A model generated the notes under the pieces. That model was not told where the DNA came from. It did not search any database and was given only the letters and a program-made list of their open reading frames with translations. Of a DNA stretch of 64,000 nt, positions 26,264 to 40,797 are shown piece by piece. The DNA comes from Pseudomonas entomophila (GTDB lineage: Bacteria > Pseudomonadota > Gammaproteobacteria > Pseudomonadales > Pseudomonadaceae): positions 2,241,001 through 2,305,000 of the forward strand of contig NZ_CP063832.1 in NCBI RefSeq assembly GCF_023277925.1, read 5' to 3'. Each line of letters opens with the position of its first letter. Position 1 is the first letter of the stretch. Both the position numbers and the translations under genes were made by a program.

Positions 26264-26926
26264 ATGCCCCGTCCAAGCCACCTGATGATGCTCGCCCTGA
26301 CCGCCGCCGCCCTCTATCTATATGCACTCGCCAGCGGCAATCCCCTGCTCGGCCTGCTGGCCAAACCCATTCCGGTGCTGGCCCTGATAGCCTGGCTGCG
26401 CAGCGCCCCGACCACGGTTTATCGCCGCTGGATCACCATCGGCCTGGCTTTCTCGGTACTCGGCGACATTTTGCTGGCGATCCCCGCCGACCTGTTCGTG
26501 TTCGGCCTGGCAGCCTTCCTCTGCGCCCACCTGGCCTACCTGCGCGCCTACTGCGGCAAGACCAAGCACTCCGCACTGCCCGCACTGCTGTTGAGCGCCA
26601 TCACCGGCATCACCCTGTTCGGGGTGCTTGCCAGCCACGGCCTCGGCCCACTGCTGATCCCGGTCGCGCTCTACGCCCTGGCCATAAGCGCCATGCTCTG
26701 GCGCGCCTTGGCCTGTGGCGGTGTCGCCGCGCTGGGTGCCTGCGCCTTCGTGTTCTCCGACAGCCTGATCGGCATCGACCGCTTCGTCAGCCCGTTCGCC
26801 GCTGCCGAATACCTGATCATCCTGTCCTACTGGCTCGGCCAGTGGCTCATTGCCGCGTCGGTCAGCCGCGGCGCAAGTGACAAAGTATTGATCCAGAACG
26901 GTACGCGCAGCGCCGGAAGCTGCTAG
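26264..26926 (+). CDS. YhhN-family membrane protein (lysoplasmalogenase-like)
   Basis: A 220-residue inner-membrane protein with about 8 hydrophobic helices. The YhhN landmarks are present: LAKPIPVLALIAWL near 27, FSVLGDILLAIP with the conserved Asp, FLCAHLAYLRAY, and FVFSDSLIGIDRF with the second acidic pair, close to the lysoplasmalogenase active-site pattern. The family hydrolyses lysoplasmalogen vinyl ether bonds in animals; the bacterial substrate is not settled. ATG 26264 is preceded by AAGGA. A few polar residues at the end (SDKVLIQNGTRSAGSC) are not membrane-like. Confidence 0.85.
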   Translation: MPRPSHLMMLALTAAALYLYALASGNPLLGLLAKPIPVLALIAWLRSAPTTVYRRWITIGLAFSVLGDILLAIPADLFVFGLAAFLCAHLAYLRAYCGKTKHSALPALLLSAITGITLFGVLASHGLGPLLIPVALYALAISAMLWRALACGGVAALGACAFVFSDSLIGIDRFVSPFAAAEYLIILSYWLGQWLIAASVSRGASDKVLIQNGTRSAGSC

Positions 26927-27017
26927 AACGAGAGTTTTTCGCATTTGCAAGTGAGCAGATTGCCCGAGGAACTTTACAAGGCTCAGAAACGCTAAAACAT
27001 TACAGCTCAAACCAAAT

Positions 27018-27036
27018 GATATTAATTATCATTACA
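27018..27036. promoter_or_regulatory. Fur-box-like site upstream of the nuo operon
   Basis: GATATTAATTATCATTACA matches the 19-base Fur consensus at about 14 positions and contains the mirrored AATGAT/ATCATT arms (27016-27034). It lies 271 bases upstream of nuoA in an AT-rich 380-base gap (26927-27306) that holds no gene I can support. The rest of the gap shows a hairpin GCGAC-ACCAC-GTCGC (about 27239-27253) near the nuoA start and no clear -35/-10 pair. Confidence 0.45.
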
Positions 27037-27306
27037 CATTAAGACGGTCGTTACACGATACAAGAAACATAATTAACAAAATCGTACGCAATGCCCGAAA
27101 CGCAAGGGTTTCAGCCATTTACGAACGGTTTTTGTTCTTAAACCTACGAATAAATTTGCAACGGAAATTTTACTTGCACTGGGTTTACCCATAAAATCAG
27201 CGCGATTGATTCAGCTGCGACATTTGGTCACTGCGTCTGCGACACCACGTCGCCGCTCTACTTATTTCAGACTGCAGAGCTGGGTCTCTGTATAAGGATT
27301 TCTAGC

Positions 27307-27720
27307 ATGTCCGATTCGGCAGGACTCATCGCCCACAACTGGGGCTTTGCCATCTTCCTCCTGGGTGTCGTCGGCCTGTGTGCCTTCATGCTCGGCCTGT
27401 CCAGCCTGCTCGGTAGCAAGGCTTGGGGCCGCGCCAAGAACGAACCTTTCGAATCCGGCATGCTGCCCGTCGGCAGCGCCCGCCTGCGCCTGTCCGCCAA
27501 ATTCTATCTGGTCGCGATGCTGTTCGTGATCTTCGATATCGAAGCCCTCTTCCTGTATGCATGGTCTGTGTCCGTCCGCGAAAGCGGCTGGACCGGATTC
27601 GTCGAAGCACTCGTTTTCATAGCAATTCTGTTGGCAGGTCTTGTCTACCTATGGCGCGTCGGGGCGCTCGATTGGGCTCCCGAAGGTCGCCGCAAGCGGC
27701 AAGCGAAGCTGAAACAATGA
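27307..27720 (+). CDS. nuoA: NADH-quinone oxidoreductase subunit A
   Basis: Small membrane subunit of respiratory complex I at the junction with the peripheral arm. 137 residues with three helices. The [43 protein letters not shown] region is the conserved loop and helix 2 (quoted by its ends: [19 protein letters not shown]). The start has AAGGA about 8 bases upstream. It is the first gene of the 13-gene nuo operon. Confidence 0.96.
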
Positions 27721-27729
27721 GGCTTTGGC

Positions 27730-28407
27730 ATGCAATACAATCTCACCAGAATCGATCCGGACGCACCCAACGAGCAGTATCCGGTCGGTGAGCGGGAAAC
27801 CGTCACCGATCAGCTGCTAGAGGACCAGGTCCACAAGAACATCTACATGGGGAAACTCGAGGATGTGCTGCGTGGCGCGGTCAACTGGGGTCGCAAGAAC
27901 TCCCTCTGGCCGTACAACTTCGGCCTGTCCTGCTGCTACGTGGAAATGACCACGGCCTTCACGGCACCCCACGACATCGCCCGCTTCGGTGCCGAAGTCA
28001 TCCGGGCATCGCCGCGTCAGGCCGACTTCATGGTCATTGCCGGTACCTGCTTCGTGAAGATGGCGCCGATCATCCAGCGCCTGTACGAGCAGATGCTCGA
28101 ACCGAAATGGGTCATCTCCATGGGTTCGTGCGCCAACTCCGGCGGCATGTACGACATCTACTCGGTCGTTCAGGGGGTCGACAAGTTCCTCCCCGTGGAC
28201 GTGTACGTGCCAGGCTGCCCGCCGCGCCCCGAGGCGTTCCTGCAAGGCCTGATGCTGCTGCAGGAGTCGATCGGCCAGGAGCGACGCCCGCTTTCCTGGG
28301 TGGTTGGTGATCAAGGCATCTACCGTGCCGAGATGCCCGCCCAGAAAGACCTGCGTCGCGAACAGCGTATCGCGGTAACCAACCTGCGCAGCCCCGACGA
28401 AGTCTGA
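27730..28407 (+). CDS. nuoB: NADH-quinone oxidoreductase subunit B
   Basis: Carries the terminal [4Fe-4S] cluster N2 of complex I, next to the quinone site. 225 residues. Ligands are visible as C68 and C69 (LSCCYVEM), C134 (GSCANSGG) and C163 (PGCPPRP). The [15 protein letters not shown] stretch is conserved. It begins 9 bases after nuoA. A 79-base gap with a hairpin separates it from nuoC. Confidence 0.97.
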   Translation: MQYNLTRIDPDAPNEQYPVGERETVTDQLLEDQVHKNIYMGKLEDVLRGAVNWGRKNSLWPYNFGLSCCYVEMTTAFTAPHDIARFGAEVIRASPRQADFMVIAGTCFVKMAPIIQRLYEQMLEPKWVISMGSCANSGGMYDIYSVVQGVDKFLPVDVYVPGCPPRPEAFLQGLMLLQESIGQERRPLSWVVGDQGIYRAEMPAQKDLRREQRIAVTNLRSPDEV

Positions 28408-28418
28408 TCCAGCGACCT

Positions 28419-28446
28419 GCCGCCCGCTCCCGAAGGAGCCGGCGGC
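28419..28446 (+). other. Intra-operon hairpin between nuoB and nuoCD
   Basis: GCCG..GCTCC (28419-28430), loop CGAA, GGAGC..CGGC make an interrupted stem with no T run. It lies in the 79-base gap and could stabilise an mRNA end rather than terminate. Confidence 0.4.
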
Positions 28447-28468
28447 CTGGCTTCATTCTTAACGTTGA

Positions 28469-30268
<1,800 letters not shown>

Positions 30269-30270
30269 GC

Positions 30271-30768
30271 ATGAACAGCACGCTTATCCAGACAGACCGT
30301 TTCGCCCTGAGCGAGACCGAGCGCTCGGCCATCGAGCACGAGATGCACCACTACGAGGACCCGCGCGCGGCGTCCATCGAAGCCCTGAAGATCGTCCAGA
30401 AAGAGCGCGGCTGGGTGCCAGATGGCGCCATCTACGCCATCGGCGAAGTGCTGGGCATCCCGGCCAGCGACGTCGAGGGCGTAGCCACCTTCTATAGCCA
30501 GATCTTCCGTCAGCCAGTCGGCCGCCACATCATCCGCGTGTGCGACAGCATGGTCTGCTACATCGGCGGCCATGAGTCGGTGGTCAGCCAGATCCAGAGC
30601 GAGCTGGGCATCGGCCTCGGCCAGACCACCGCCGACGGGCGCTTCACCCTGCTGCCAGTGTGCTGCCTGGGTAACTGCGACAAGGCCCCGGCGCTGATGA
30701 TCGACGACGACACCTTTGGCGACGTGCAACCTGCCGGCGTCTCCAAGCTGCTGGAGGGTTACGTATGA
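30271..30768 (+). CDS. nuoE: NADH-quinone oxidoreductase subunit E
   Basis: Holds the [2Fe-2S] cluster N1a in the NADH-oxidising module. 165 residues. Cysteine ligands lie in the CDSMVC region and [11 protein letters not shown], the standard four-Cys arrangement of the 24-kDa subunit. It starts 2 bases after nuoCD and overlaps nuoF by 4 bases (ATGA at 30765-30768). Confidence 0.97.
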   Translation: MNSTLIQTDRFALSETERSAIEHEMHHYEDPRAASIEALKIVQKERGWVPDGAIYAIGEVLGIPASDVEGVATFYSQIFRQPVGRHIIRVCDSMVCYIGGHESVVSQIQSELGIGLGQTTADGRFTLLPVCCLGNCDKAPALMIDDDTFGDVQPAGVSKLLEGYV

Positions 30769-32132
30769 CCATCACTTCCTTCGGCCCGGCCAACCGCATC
30801 GCGCGTTCGGCCGAAACCCACCCGCTGACCTGGCGCCTGCGTGACGACGGCGAGCCGGTGTGGCTGACCGAGTACGAATCGAAGAACGGCTACGCCGCCG
30901 CGCGCAAGGCGCTGGCGCAAATGTCCGCCGACGATATCGTGCAAAGCGTCAAGGACTCCGGCCTCAAGGGCCGCGGCGGCGCGGGCTTCCCCACTGGCGT
31001 GAAGTGGGGCCTGATGCCCAAAGACGAATCCATGAACATCCGCTACCTGCTGTGCAACGCGGACGAAATGGAGCCCAACACCTGGAAGGACCGCATGCTG
31101 ATGGAGCAACAGCCCCATCTGCTGGTCGAGGGCATGCTGATCAGCGCCCGCGCCCTGAAAGCTTACCGCGGCTACATCTTCCTGCGTGGCGAATACACCA
31201 CTGCGGCGAAAAACCTCAACCGTGCCATCGATGAAGCCAAGGCCGCCGGCCTGCTGGGCAAGAATATCCTCGGTTCCGGTTTCGATTTCGAGCTGTTCGT
31301 GCACACCGGTGCCGGGCGCTACATCTGCGGTGAAGAGACCGCGTTGATCAACTCGCTGGAAGGCCGCCGTGCCAACCCGCGCTCCAAGCCGCCCTTCCCT
31401 GCCGCCGTCGGCGTGTGGGGCAAGCCAACCTGCGTGAACAACGTCGAGACCCTGTGCAACGTGCCAGCCATCGTCGCCAACGGCAACGACTGGTACAAGT
31501 CGCTGGCCCGCGAGGGCAGCGAGGACCACGGCACCAAGCTGATGGGCTTCTCCGGCAAGGTCAAGAATCCCGGCCTGTGGGAACTGCCGTTCGGCGTTAC
31601 CGCCCGCGAGCTGTTCGAGGACTACGCCGGCGGCATGCGCGACGGCTTCAAGCTCAAGTGCTGGCAGCCTGGCGGCGCCGGTACCGGCTTCCTGCTGCCC
31701 GAGCACCTCGATGCACAGATGTACGCCGGTGGCATCGCCAAGGTTGGCACCCGCATGGGTACCGGCCTGGCCATGGCGGTCGACGACAGCATCAACATGG
31801 TCTCGCTGCTGCGCAACATGGAAGAGTTCTTCGCCCGCGAATCCTGCGGCTGGTGCACCCCGTGCCGCGACGGCCTGCCATGGAGCGTGAAGATGCTGCG
31901 CGCCCTGGAGAAAGGCCAGGGCCGCGCCGAAGACATCGAGACCCTGCTGGGTCTGGTCAACTTCCTCGGCCCAGGCCGTACCTTCTGTGCTCACGCACCA
32001 GGTGCCGTCGAGCCATTGGGCAGTGCCATCAAGTATTTCCGCTCGGAGTTCGAGGCCGGCGTCGCCCCAGCCACTGCTGGCAGCGAAGCCCTGCGCCCGA
32101 ACCTGGCGAAGCCGATCGTGGTCGGCGCATAA
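30765..32132 (+). CDS. nuoF: NADH-quinone oxidoreductase subunit F
   Basis: NADH- and FMN-binding subunit with [4Fe-4S] cluster N3. 455 residues. [15 protein letters not shown] is the NADH/FMN glycine-rich loop, [14 protein letters not shown] a conserved flavin-site stretch, and [12 protein letters not shown] holds cluster Cys. It overlaps nuoE by 4 bases. Unusually, 133 bases of GC-rich hairpins separate it from nuoG. Confidence 0.97.
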   Translation: MTITSFGPANRIARSAETHPLTWRLRDDGEPVWLTEYESKNGYAAARKALAQMSADDIVQSVKDSGLKGRGGAGFPTGVKWGLMPKDESMNIRYLLCNADEMEPNTWKDRMLMEQQPHLLVEGMLISARALKAYRGYIFLRGEYTTAAKNLNRAIDEAKAAGLLGKNILGSGFDFELFVHTGAGRYICGEETALINSLEGRRANPRSKPPFPAAVGVWGKPTCVNNVETLCNVPAIVANGNDWYKSLAREGSEDHGTKLMGFSGKVKNPGLWELPFGVTARELFEDYAGGMRDGFKLKCWQPGGAGTGFLLPEHLDAQMYAGGIAKVGTRMGTGLAMAVDDSINMVSLLRNMEEFFARESCGWCTPCRDGLPWSVKMLRALEKGQGRAEDIETLLGLVNFLGPGRTFCAHAPGAVEPLGSAIKYFRSEFEAGVAPATAGSEALRPNLAKPIVVGA

Positions 32133-32144
32133 CAAGATGAAACA

Positions 32145-32203
32145 GCGGATGGTCCGTGCCATCCGCCAGCCCGCAGGCCGGCCCGAACGACTCGTGGCCG
32201 GCC
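32145..32203 (+). other. Paired hairpins in the nuoF-nuoG spacer
   Basis: GCGGATGG/CCATCCGC (32145-32152 with 32159-32166) is a perfect 8-bp stem with a 6-base loop. GGCCGGCC (32176-32183) pairs with GGCCGGCC (32196-32203). A third GC-rich stem (GCCCGC/GCGGGC) lies closer to nuoG. None is followed by a T run. The nuo operon is otherwise tightly packed, so this spacer is an outlier. Confidence 0.5.
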
Positions 32204-32265
32204 GCAGGCTCACCGATTTCCATTAGCCACGCCCGCCCACGCGGGCCAACGAAGAACTTTGAACA

Positions 32266-34980
32266 ATGGCCACTATCCACGTAGACGGCAAAGCGCTCGA
32301 AGTCAACGGTGCGGACAACCTGTTACAGGCCTGTCTGTCGCTCGGCCTCGACATCCCCTATTTCTGCTGGCACCCGGCGCTCGGTAGCGTCGGCGCCTGC
32401 CGGCAGTGCGCGGTCAAGCAGTACACCGACGAGAACGACACCCGTGGTCGTATCGTCATGTCCTGCATGACCCCTGCCTCCGACGGCACCTGGATCTCCA
32501 TCGACGATGAAGAGTCGAAGGCGTTTCGCGCCAGCGTCGTCGAATGGCTGATGACCAACCACCCGCACGACTGCCCAGTGTGCGAGGAAGGCGGTCACTG
32601 CCACCTGCAGGACATGACGGTAATGACCGGCCACAACGAGCGCCGCTACCGTTTCACCAAACGTACCCACCAGAACCAGGACCTCGGCCCGTTCATCGCC
32701 CACGAGATGAACCGCTGTATCGCCTGCTATCGCTGCGTGCGCTACTACAAGGATTACGCCGGCGGCACCGACCTGGGCGTATACGGCGCCCACGACAACG
32801 TGTACTTCGGTCGCGTCGAAGACGGCGTGCTGGAAAGCGAGTTCTCCGGCAACCTCACCGAGGTCTGCCCGACCGGTGTGTTCACCGACAAGACTCACTC
32901 CGAGCGCTACAACCGCAAATGGGACATGCAGTTCGCCCCGAGCATCTGCCATGGTTGCTCCAGCGGCTGCAACATCAGCCCCGGTGAGCGCTATGGCGAG
33001 CTGCGCCGCATCGAGAACCGCTTCAACGGTTCGGTGAACCAGTACTTCCTGTGCGACCGCGGCCGCTTCGGCTATGGCTACGTCAACCGCAAGGACCGGC
33101 CACGCCAGCCGCTGCTGGCCGATGGCACCAAACTGTCGCTGGACGCCGCCCTGGACAAGGCCGCCGACCTGCTGCGCGGCCGCACCATCGTCGGTATCGG
33201 CTCGCCACGCGCCAGCCTCGAGAGCAACTACGGCCTGCGTGAGCTGGTCGGCGCCGAGTACTTCTACTCGGGCATGGAGGCCGGCGAGCTGGCCCGCGTG
33301 CGCCTGGCGCTGAACGTGCTGAACAACAGCCCGCTGCCGGCACCGACCCTGCGCGACATCGAAGACCACGACGCCGTGTTCGTGCTCGGTGAAGACCTCA
33401 CGCAAACCGCCGCCCGCCTCGCCCTGGCCGTGCGCCAGGCCACCAAGGGCAAGGCCGAAGCCATGGCCGACGCCATGCGCGTACAACCGTGGCTCGACGC
33501 TGCGGTGAAGAACATCGGCCAGCATGCGCTGTATCCGCTGTTCATCGCTTCGCTGGCTGAAACCAAGCTGGATGACGTGGCCGAAGAGTGTGTACACGCC
33601 GCTCCCGCCGACCTCGCCCGCATCGGTTTCGCCGTGGCCCACGCCATCGACCCGAGCGCCCCTGCGGTCGAAGGCCTGGACGCTGAAGCCAAAGCCCTGG
33701 CCCAGCGCATCGCCGACGCCCTGGTCGCTGCCCAGCGCCCGCTGGTGGTCGCCGGTACCTCGCTGGCGGATCCTGCGCTGATCGAAGCCGCCGCCAACAT
33801 CGCCAAGGCCCTCAAGCTGCGCGAGAAGAACGGTTCGCTGAGCCTGGTCGTGCCTGAGGCCAACAGCCTGGGCATGGCGATGATGGGCGGTGAGTCCGTC
33901 GACGCGGCGCTGGACGCCGTGATCAGCGGCAAGGCCGACGCCATCGTCGTGCTGGAAAACGACCTGTACGCCCGCGTACCGGCCGCCAAGGTCGACGCAG
34001 CCATGGCCGCGGCCAAGGTGGTGATCGTCGCCGACCACTCGAAAACCCCAACAGTCGACCGCGCCCACCTGGTGCTGCCAGCCGCCTCCTTCGCCGAAGG
34101 CGACGGCACCCTGGTCAGCCAGGAAGGCCGTGCCCAGCGCTTCTTCCAGGTGTTCGACCCGCAGTACCTGGACAGCAGCATCCAGATCCACGAAGGCTGG
34201 CGCTGGATGCACGCCCTGCGTGCCACCCTGCTCAACAAGCCGGTGGACTGGACCCAACTGGACCACGTCACCAGCGCCTGCGCCGAAGCCGCCCCGCAAC
34301 TGGCCGGCATCGTCAACGCAGCACCTTCCGCCGCGTTCCGCATCAAGGGCATGAAGCTGGCCCGCGAGCCGCTGCGCTACTCCGGTCGAACCGCCATGCG
34401 CGCCAACATCAGCGTGCACGAGCCGCGCACGCCACAGGACAAGGACACCGCGTTCGCCTTCTCCATGGAAGGTTACTCGGGCTCCGCAGAACCTCGCCAG
34501 CAAGTGCCGTTCGCCTGGTCGCCGGGCTGGAACTCGCCACAAGCCTGGAACAAGTTCCAGGATGAAGTCGGTGGCCACCTGCGTGCCGGTGACCCGGGCG
34601 TGCGTCTGATCGAGTCGCAGGGCGACAAGCTCAACTGGTTCACCGCCATCCCGGGTGCCTTCAACCCGGCCCGCGGCACCTGGACCGCGGTACCGTTCTT
34701 CCACCTGTTCGGCAGCGAAGAGAGCTCCTCGCGCGCCGCCCCGGTACAAGAGCGTATTCCCGCCGCCTATGTCGGCCTGGCCAAGTCCGAGGCCGATCGC
34801 CTGGGCGTCAACGACGGCGCGCTGCTGAGCCTGACCGTCGCCGGCGTTTCGCTGCGCCTGCCGCTGCGTATCAATGAAGAACTGGGCGCTGGCCTGGTTG
34901 CGCTGCCCAAAGGCCTGGCCGGCATTCCGCCGGCCATCTTCGGTGCATCCGTCGAAGGTCTGCAGGAGGCAGCACAATGA
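32266..34980 (+). CDS. nuoG: NADH-quinone oxidoreductase subunit G
   Basis: The large 75-kDa-type subunit, 904 residues. The N-terminal [2Fe-2S] cluster is ligated by [15 protein letters not shown], a His-ligated [4Fe-4S] cluster lies in [14 protein letters not shown], and another lies in CIACYRC; the further CHGCSSGCN binds the extra N7-type cluster. The rest is a molybdopterin-oxidoreductase-like domain without the cofactor. The C-terminal third is more variable. It overlaps nuoH by 4 bases. Length is as in E. coli (~908). Confidence 0.97.
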   Translation: MATIHVDGKALEVNGADNLLQACLSLGLDIPYFCWHPALGSVGACRQCAVKQYTDENDTRGRIVMSCMTPASDGTWISIDDEESKAFRASVVEWLMTNHPHDCPVCEEGGHCHLQDMTVMTGHNERRYRFTKRTHQNQDLGPFIAHEMNRCIACYRCVRYYKDYAGGTDLGVYGAHDNVYFGRVEDGVLESEFSGNLTEVCPTGVFTDKTHSERYNRKWDMQFAPSICHGCSSGCNISPGERYGELRRIENRFNGSVNQYFLCDRGRFGYGYVNRKDRPRQPLLADGTKLSLDAALDKAADLLRGRTIVGIGSPRASLESNYGLRELVGAEYFYSGMEAGELARVRLALNVLNNSPLPAPTLRDIEDHDAVFVLGEDLTQTAARLALAVRQATKGKAEAMADAMRVQPWLDAAVKNIGQHALYPLFIASLAETKLDDVAEECVHAAPADLARIGFAVAHAIDPSAPAVEGLDAEAKALAQRIADALVAAQRPLVVAGTSLADPALIEAAANIAKALKLREKNGSLSLVVPEANSLGMAMMGGESVDAALDAVISGKADAIVVLENDLYARVPAAKVDAAMAAAKVVIVADHSKTPTVDRAHLVLPAASFAEGDGTLVSQEGRAQRFFQVFDPQYLDSSIQIHEGWRWMHALRATLLNKPVDWTQLDHVTSACAEAAPQLAGIVNAAPSAAFRIKGMKLAREPLRYSGRTAMRANISVHEPRTPQDKDTAFAFSMEGYSGSAEPRQQVPFAWSPGWNSPQAWNKFQDEVGGHLRAGDPGVRLIESQGDKLNWFTAIPGAFNPARGTWTAVPFFHLFGSEESSSRAAPVQERIPAAYVGLAKSEADRLGVNDGALLSLTVAGVSLRLPLRINEELGAGLVALPKGLAGIPPAIFGASVEGLQEAAQ

Positions 34981-35984
34981 GCTGGTTCACCCCCGAAGTG
35001 ATCGATGTGATCCTCACCGTCGTGCGGGCCATCGTGGTCCTGCTGGCCGTGGTGGTCTGCGGCGCGCTGCTCAGCTTCGTCGAACGTCGCCTGCTGGGCT
35101 GGTGGCAGGACCGCTACGGTCCGAACCGTGTCGGCCCGTTCGGCATGTTCCAGATCGCCGCCGACATGCTGAAGATGTTCTTCAAGGAAGACTGGAACCC
35201 GCCCTTTGTCGATCGCATGATCTTCACCCTGGCGCCAGTCGTGGCCATGAGTGCCCTGCTGATCGCCTTCGTGGTCATCCCGATCACCCCGCTGTGGGGC
35301 GTCGCCGACCTGAACATCGGCCTGCTGTTCTTCTTCGCCATGGCCGGCCTGTCGGTCTACGCGGTGCTGTTCGCCGGCTGGTCGTCGAACAACAAGTACG
35401 CCCTGCTGGGTAGCCTGCGGGCTTCGGCGCAGACCGTGTCGTACGAAGTGTTCCTGGGCCTGGCGCTGATGGGCGTGGTGGTGCAGGTGGGTTCGTTCAA
35501 CATGCGCGACATCGTTGAGTACCAGGCCAACAACCTGTGGTTCATCATTCCGCAGTTCTTTGGTTTCTGCACCTTCTTCATCGCTGGCGTCGCCGTGACC
35601 CACCGTCACCCGTTCGACCAGCCGGAAGCGGAACAGGAACTGGCCGACGGCTACCACATCGAGTATGCCGGCATGAAATGGGGCATGTTCTTCGTCGGTG
35701 AATACATCGGCATCATCCTGATCTCGGCGCTGCTGGTCACGCTGTTCTTCGGTGGCTGGCACGGCCCGTTCGGCATCTTGCCGCAAGTGCCGTTCCTGTG
35801 GTTCGCCCTGAAAACCGCGTTCTTCATCATGCTGTTCATCCTGCTGCGCGCCTCGATCCCGCGCCCACGCTATGACCAGGTGATGGACTTCAGCTGGAAG
35901 TTCTGCCTGCCGCTGACCCTGATCAATTTGCTGGTGACCGCTGCGGTTGTGCTCTACAACACGCCAGCCGTCGCGGCCCAGTGA
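34977..35984 (+). CDS. nuoH: NADH-quinone oxidoreductase subunit H
   Basis: Membrane subunit that forms the quinone chamber with B and D. 335 residues, about 8 helices. [23 protein letters not shown] is the conserved loop (named by its ends), and [17 protein letters not shown] lies at the quinone site. It overlaps nuoG by ATGA and is 11 bases ahead of nuoI. Confidence 0.97.
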   Translation: MSWFTPEVIDVILTVVRAIVVLLAVVVCGALLSFVERRLLGWWQDRYGPNRVGPFGMFQIAADMLKMFFKEDWNPPFVDRMIFTLAPVVAMSALLIAFVVIPITPLWGVADLNIGLLFFFAMAGLSVYAVLFAGWSSNNKYALLGSLRASAQTVSYEVFLGLALMGVVVQVGSFNMRDIVEYQANNLWFIIPQFFGFCTFFIAGVAVTHRHPFDQPEAEQELADGYHIEYAGMKWGMFFVGEYIGIILISALLVTLFFGGWHGPFGILPQVPFLWFALKTAFFIMLFILLRASIPRPRYDQVMDFSWKFCLPLTLINLLVTAAVVLYNTPAVAAQ

Positions 35985-35995
35985 GGATTTGACCC

Positions 35996-36544
35996 ATGTT
36001 CAAGTATATCGGCGACATCGTTAAGGGCACCGGCACCCAGCTGCGCAGCCTGGCCATGGTGTTCTCCCACGGGTTCCGCAAGCGCGACACCCTGCAGTAC
36101 CCCGAAGAACCCGTGTACCTGCCGCCGCGCTATCGCGGCCGCATCGTCCTCACCCGCGACCCCGACGGCGAGGAGCGCTGCGTGGCGTGCAACCTCTGCG
36201 CGGTGGCCTGCCCGGTGGGTTGCATCTCGCTGCAGAAAGCGGAGACAGAAGACGGCCGTTGGTACCCCGAGTTCTTCCGCATCAACTTCTCGCGCTGCAT
36301 CTTCTGCGGCCTGTGCGAAGAGGCGTGCCCGACCACCGCGATCCAGCTCACTCCGGATTTCGAAATGGCCGAGTTCAAGCGTCAGGACCTGGTGTACGAG
36401 AAAGAAGATCTGCTGATCTCCGGCCCCGGCAAGAACCCTGACTACAACTTCTACCGTGTTGCGGGTATGGCGATCGCTGGCAAGCCGAAAGGCTCCGCGC
36501 AGAACGAAGCCGAGCCGATCAACGTGAAGAGCTTGCTCCCATAA
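35996..36544 (+). CDS. nuoI: NADH-quinone oxidoreductase subunit I
   Basis: Bears two [4Fe-4S] clusters N6a/N6b leading to N2. 182 residues, with the two ferredoxin motifs [15 protein letters not shown] and [15 protein letters not shown]. Its N terminus forms an amphipathic helix. It is part of the continuous nuo transcript. Confidence 0.97.
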   Translation: MFKYIGDIVKGTGTQLRSLAMVFSHGFRKRDTLQYPEEPVYLPPRYRGRIVLTRDPDGEERCVACNLCAVACPVGCISLQKAETEDGRWYPEFFRINFSRCIFCGLCEEACPTTAIQLTPDFEMAEFKRQDLVYEKEDLLISGPGKNPDYNFYRVAGMAIAGKPKGSAQNEAEPINVKSLLP

Positions 36545-36554
36545 GGACAGAAAG

Positions 36555-37055
36555 ATGGAATTCGCTTTCTACTTCGCATCCGGTGTCGCCGTCGTCTCCA
36601 CGCTGCGCGTGGTGACCGGCACCAACCCCGTGCACGCCCTGCTCTACCTGATCATTTCGCTGATTTCCGTGGCGATGATCTTCTTCTCCCTCGGTGCGCC
36701 GTTCGCCGGCGCCCTGGAAGTGATCGCCTACGCCGGCGCCATCATGGTGCTGTTCGTCTTCGTGGTAATGATGCTCAACCTCGGGCCGGCCTCGGTCGCC
36801 CAGGAGCGTGGCTGGCTGAAGCCAGGCATCTGGGCGGGGCCGGTGATTCTTGCCGCCCTGCTGCTGCTGGAGCTGCTGTACGTGCTGTTCGTCACCCCGA
36901 GTGGCGCGGCCATCAGCGGTACCACCGTCAGCGCCAAGGAAGTCGGCATCAGCCTGTTCGGGCCTTACCTGCTGGTGGTCGAACTGGCGTCGATGGTGCT
37001 GCTCGCGGCGGCCGTCACCGCCTTCCACCTGGGCCGCAACGAGGCGAAGGAGTAA
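36555..37055 (+). CDS. nuoJ: NADH-quinone oxidoreductase subunit J
   Basis: Five-helix membrane subunit, 166 residues. [21 protein letters not shown] and [20 protein letters not shown] match the conserved helices 2 and 3, the latter with a key pi-bulge region. It lies 10 bases after nuoI and 3 bases before nuoK. Confidence 0.96.
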   Translation: MEFAFYFASGVAVVSTLRVVTGTNPVHALLYLIISLISVAMIFFSLGAPFAGALEVIAYAGAIMVLFVFVVMMLNLGPASVAQERGWLKPGIWAGPVILAALLLLELLYVLFVTPSGAAISGTTVSAKEVGISLFGPYLLVVELASMVLLAAAVTAFHLGRNEAKE

Positions 37056-37058
37056 ATC

Positions 37059-37363
37059 ATGGGTGCTATCCCTCTCGAACATGGTCTGGCGGTCGCCGGC
37101 ATCCTGTTCTGCTTAGGTCTGGTCGGGCTGATGGTCCGCCGCAACATTCTCTTCGTGCTCATGAGCCTGGAAGTCATGATGAACGCCGCTGCCCTGGCGT
37201 TCATCGTCGCCGGCGCCCGTTGGGTCCAACCCGACGGCCAGGTGATGTTCATTCTGGTGATCAGCCTGGCAGCCGCCGAGGCCAGCATTGGCCTGGCGAT
37301 CCTGCTGCAGCTGTATCGCCGCTTCCACACTCTCGACATCGATGCTGCCAGTGAGATGCGCGG

Positions 37364-37367
<4 letters not shown>
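37059..37367 (+). CDS. nuoK: NADH-quinone oxidoreductase subunit K
   Basis: Three-helix membrane subunit, 102 residues. The two conserved Glu of proton transfer lie in [15 protein letters not shown] and [19 protein letters not shown]. It overlaps nuoL by 4 bases (37364-37367). Confidence 0.96.
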
Positions 37368-39217
<1,850 letters not shown>

Positions 39218-39257
39218 CTATGAATCTTGCGACTTTGCCAAAGGAAACCAACCCGTC

Positions 39258-40790
39258 ATGATTTTGCCTTGGCTGATCCTGATCCCCTTCATCGGCGGCT
39301 TCCTGTGCTGGCTGGGTGAGCGCTTCGGCTCCACCCTGCCGCGCTGGATCGCGCTGCTGACCATGTCCCTGCTGCTTGGCATCGGCCTGTGGCTGTGGGC
39401 GAACGGCAACTACACCCTGGCTCCCGCCCCTGGCGCGGAGCCCGCCTGGGCCCTCGAGTACAAAGTCGAGTGGATCAAGCGCTTCGGCATCAGCATCCAC
39501 CTGGCCCTCGACGGCCTGTCGCTGCTGATGATCCTGCTCACCGGCCTGCTCGGTGTGCTGTCGGTGCTGTGCTCGTGGAAAGAGATCCAGCGCCACGTCG
39601 GCTTCTTCCACCTCAACCTGATGTGGATCCTGGGTGGCGTGGTCGGTGTGTTCCTGGCCCTGGACCTGTTCCTGTTCTTCTTCTTCTGGGAAATGATGCT
39701 GGTGCCGATGTACTTCCTCATCGCGCTCTGGGGTCACAGCTCGGCCGACGGCAAGAAGACCCGAATCTACGCGGCGACCAAGTTCTTCATCTTCACTCAG
39801 GCCAGCGGCCTGATCATGCTGGTGGCGATCCTCGGCCTGGTGCTGGTCAACTACAACACCACCGGCGTGCTCACCTTCAACTACAGCGACCTGCTCAAGG
39901 CCGAGCTGCCGGCCGGCGTCGAGTACGTGCTGATGCTGGGCTTCTTCATCGCCTTCGCGGTGAAGCTGCCGGTGGTGCCGTTCCACTCCTGGCTGCCTGA
40001 CGCCCACGCCCAGGCACCGACAGCAGGTTCCGTCGACCTCGCCGGTATCTTGCTGAAGACCGCCGCCTACGGCCTGCTGCGCTTCGCCCTGCCGCTGTTC
40101 CCGAACGCCTCGGCCGAGTTCGCGCCGATCGCCATGACCCTGGGCTTGATCGGTATCTTCTACGGTGCCTTCCTGGCCTTCGCCCAGACCGACATCAAGC
40201 GCCTGGTGGCGTTCTCCAGTGTCTCGCACATGGGCTTCGTGCTGATCGGCATCTACTCCGGCAGCCAGCAGGCCCTGCAAGGCGCGGTGATCCAGATGCT
40301 GGCCCACGGCCTGTCGGCCGCCGCGCTGTTCATCCTGGCCGGCCAGCTGTATGAGCGCCTGCACACCCGTGACATGCGCCAGATGGGTGGCCTGTGGCAC
40401 CGCATCGCCTACCTGCCTGCGATCAGCCTGTTCTTCGCCGCCGCGTCGCTGGGCCTGCCGGGCACCGGCAACTTCGTCGGCGAATTCCTGATCCTGATCG
40501 GCAGCTTCGCCCACGTACCGTGGATCACCGTGATCGCCACCACCGGCCTGGTGTTCGGTTCGGTCTACTCGCTGATCATGATCCACCGCGCCTACTTCGG
40601 CCCGGCCAAGGCCGACACCGTGCTGGCCGGCATGGACGGTCGCGAGCTGATCATGGTACTGGGCCTGGCGGGCCTGCTGATCCTGCTGGGCGTGTATCCG
40701 CAGCCGTTCCTGGACACCTCTGCCGCCACCATGAGCGGTGTGCAGCAGTGGCTCGGTTCCGCTTTCACTCAACTCGCTTCGGCCCGGTAA
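39258..40790 (+). CDS. nuoM: NADH-quinone oxidoreductase subunit M
   Basis: Second antiporter-like subunit, 510 residues, about 14 helices. [20 protein letters not shown] holds the conserved Glu, and [20 protein letters not shown] the Lys/His region. AAAGGAAACC precedes the ATG. It is close in length to E. coli NuoM (509). Confidence 0.97.
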   Translation: MILPWLILIPFIGGFLCWLGERFGSTLPRWIALLTMSLLLGIGLWLWANGNYTLAPAPGAEPAWALEYKVEWIKRFGISIHLALDGLSLLMILLTGLLGVLSVLCSWKEIQRHVGFFHLNLMWILGGVVGVFLALDLFLFFFFWEMMLVPMYFLIALWGHSSADGKKTRIYAATKFFIFTQASGLIMLVAILGLVLVNYNTTGVLTFNYSDLLKAELPAGVEYVLMLGFFIAFAVKLPVVPFHSWLPDAHAQAPTAGSVDLAGILLKTAAYGLLRFALPLFPNASAEFAPIAMTLGLIGIFYGAFLAFAQTDIKRLVAFSSVSHMGFVLIGIYSGSQQALQGAVIQMLAHGLSAAALFILAGQLYERLHTRDMRQMGGLWHRIAYLPAISLFFAAASLGLPGTGNFVGEFLILIGSFAHVPWITVIATTGLVFGSVYSLIMIHRAYFGPAKADTVLAGMDGRELIMVLGLAGLLILLGVYPQPFLDTSAATMSGVQQWLGSAFTQLASAR

Positions 40791-40797
40791 GAGCGCT

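Noticed and set aside
32323..34977. Long minus-strand frame (884 codons) opposite nuoG
   Set aside because: Shadow of nuoG; its composition is typical antisense low-complexity, and nuoG has full cluster motifs.
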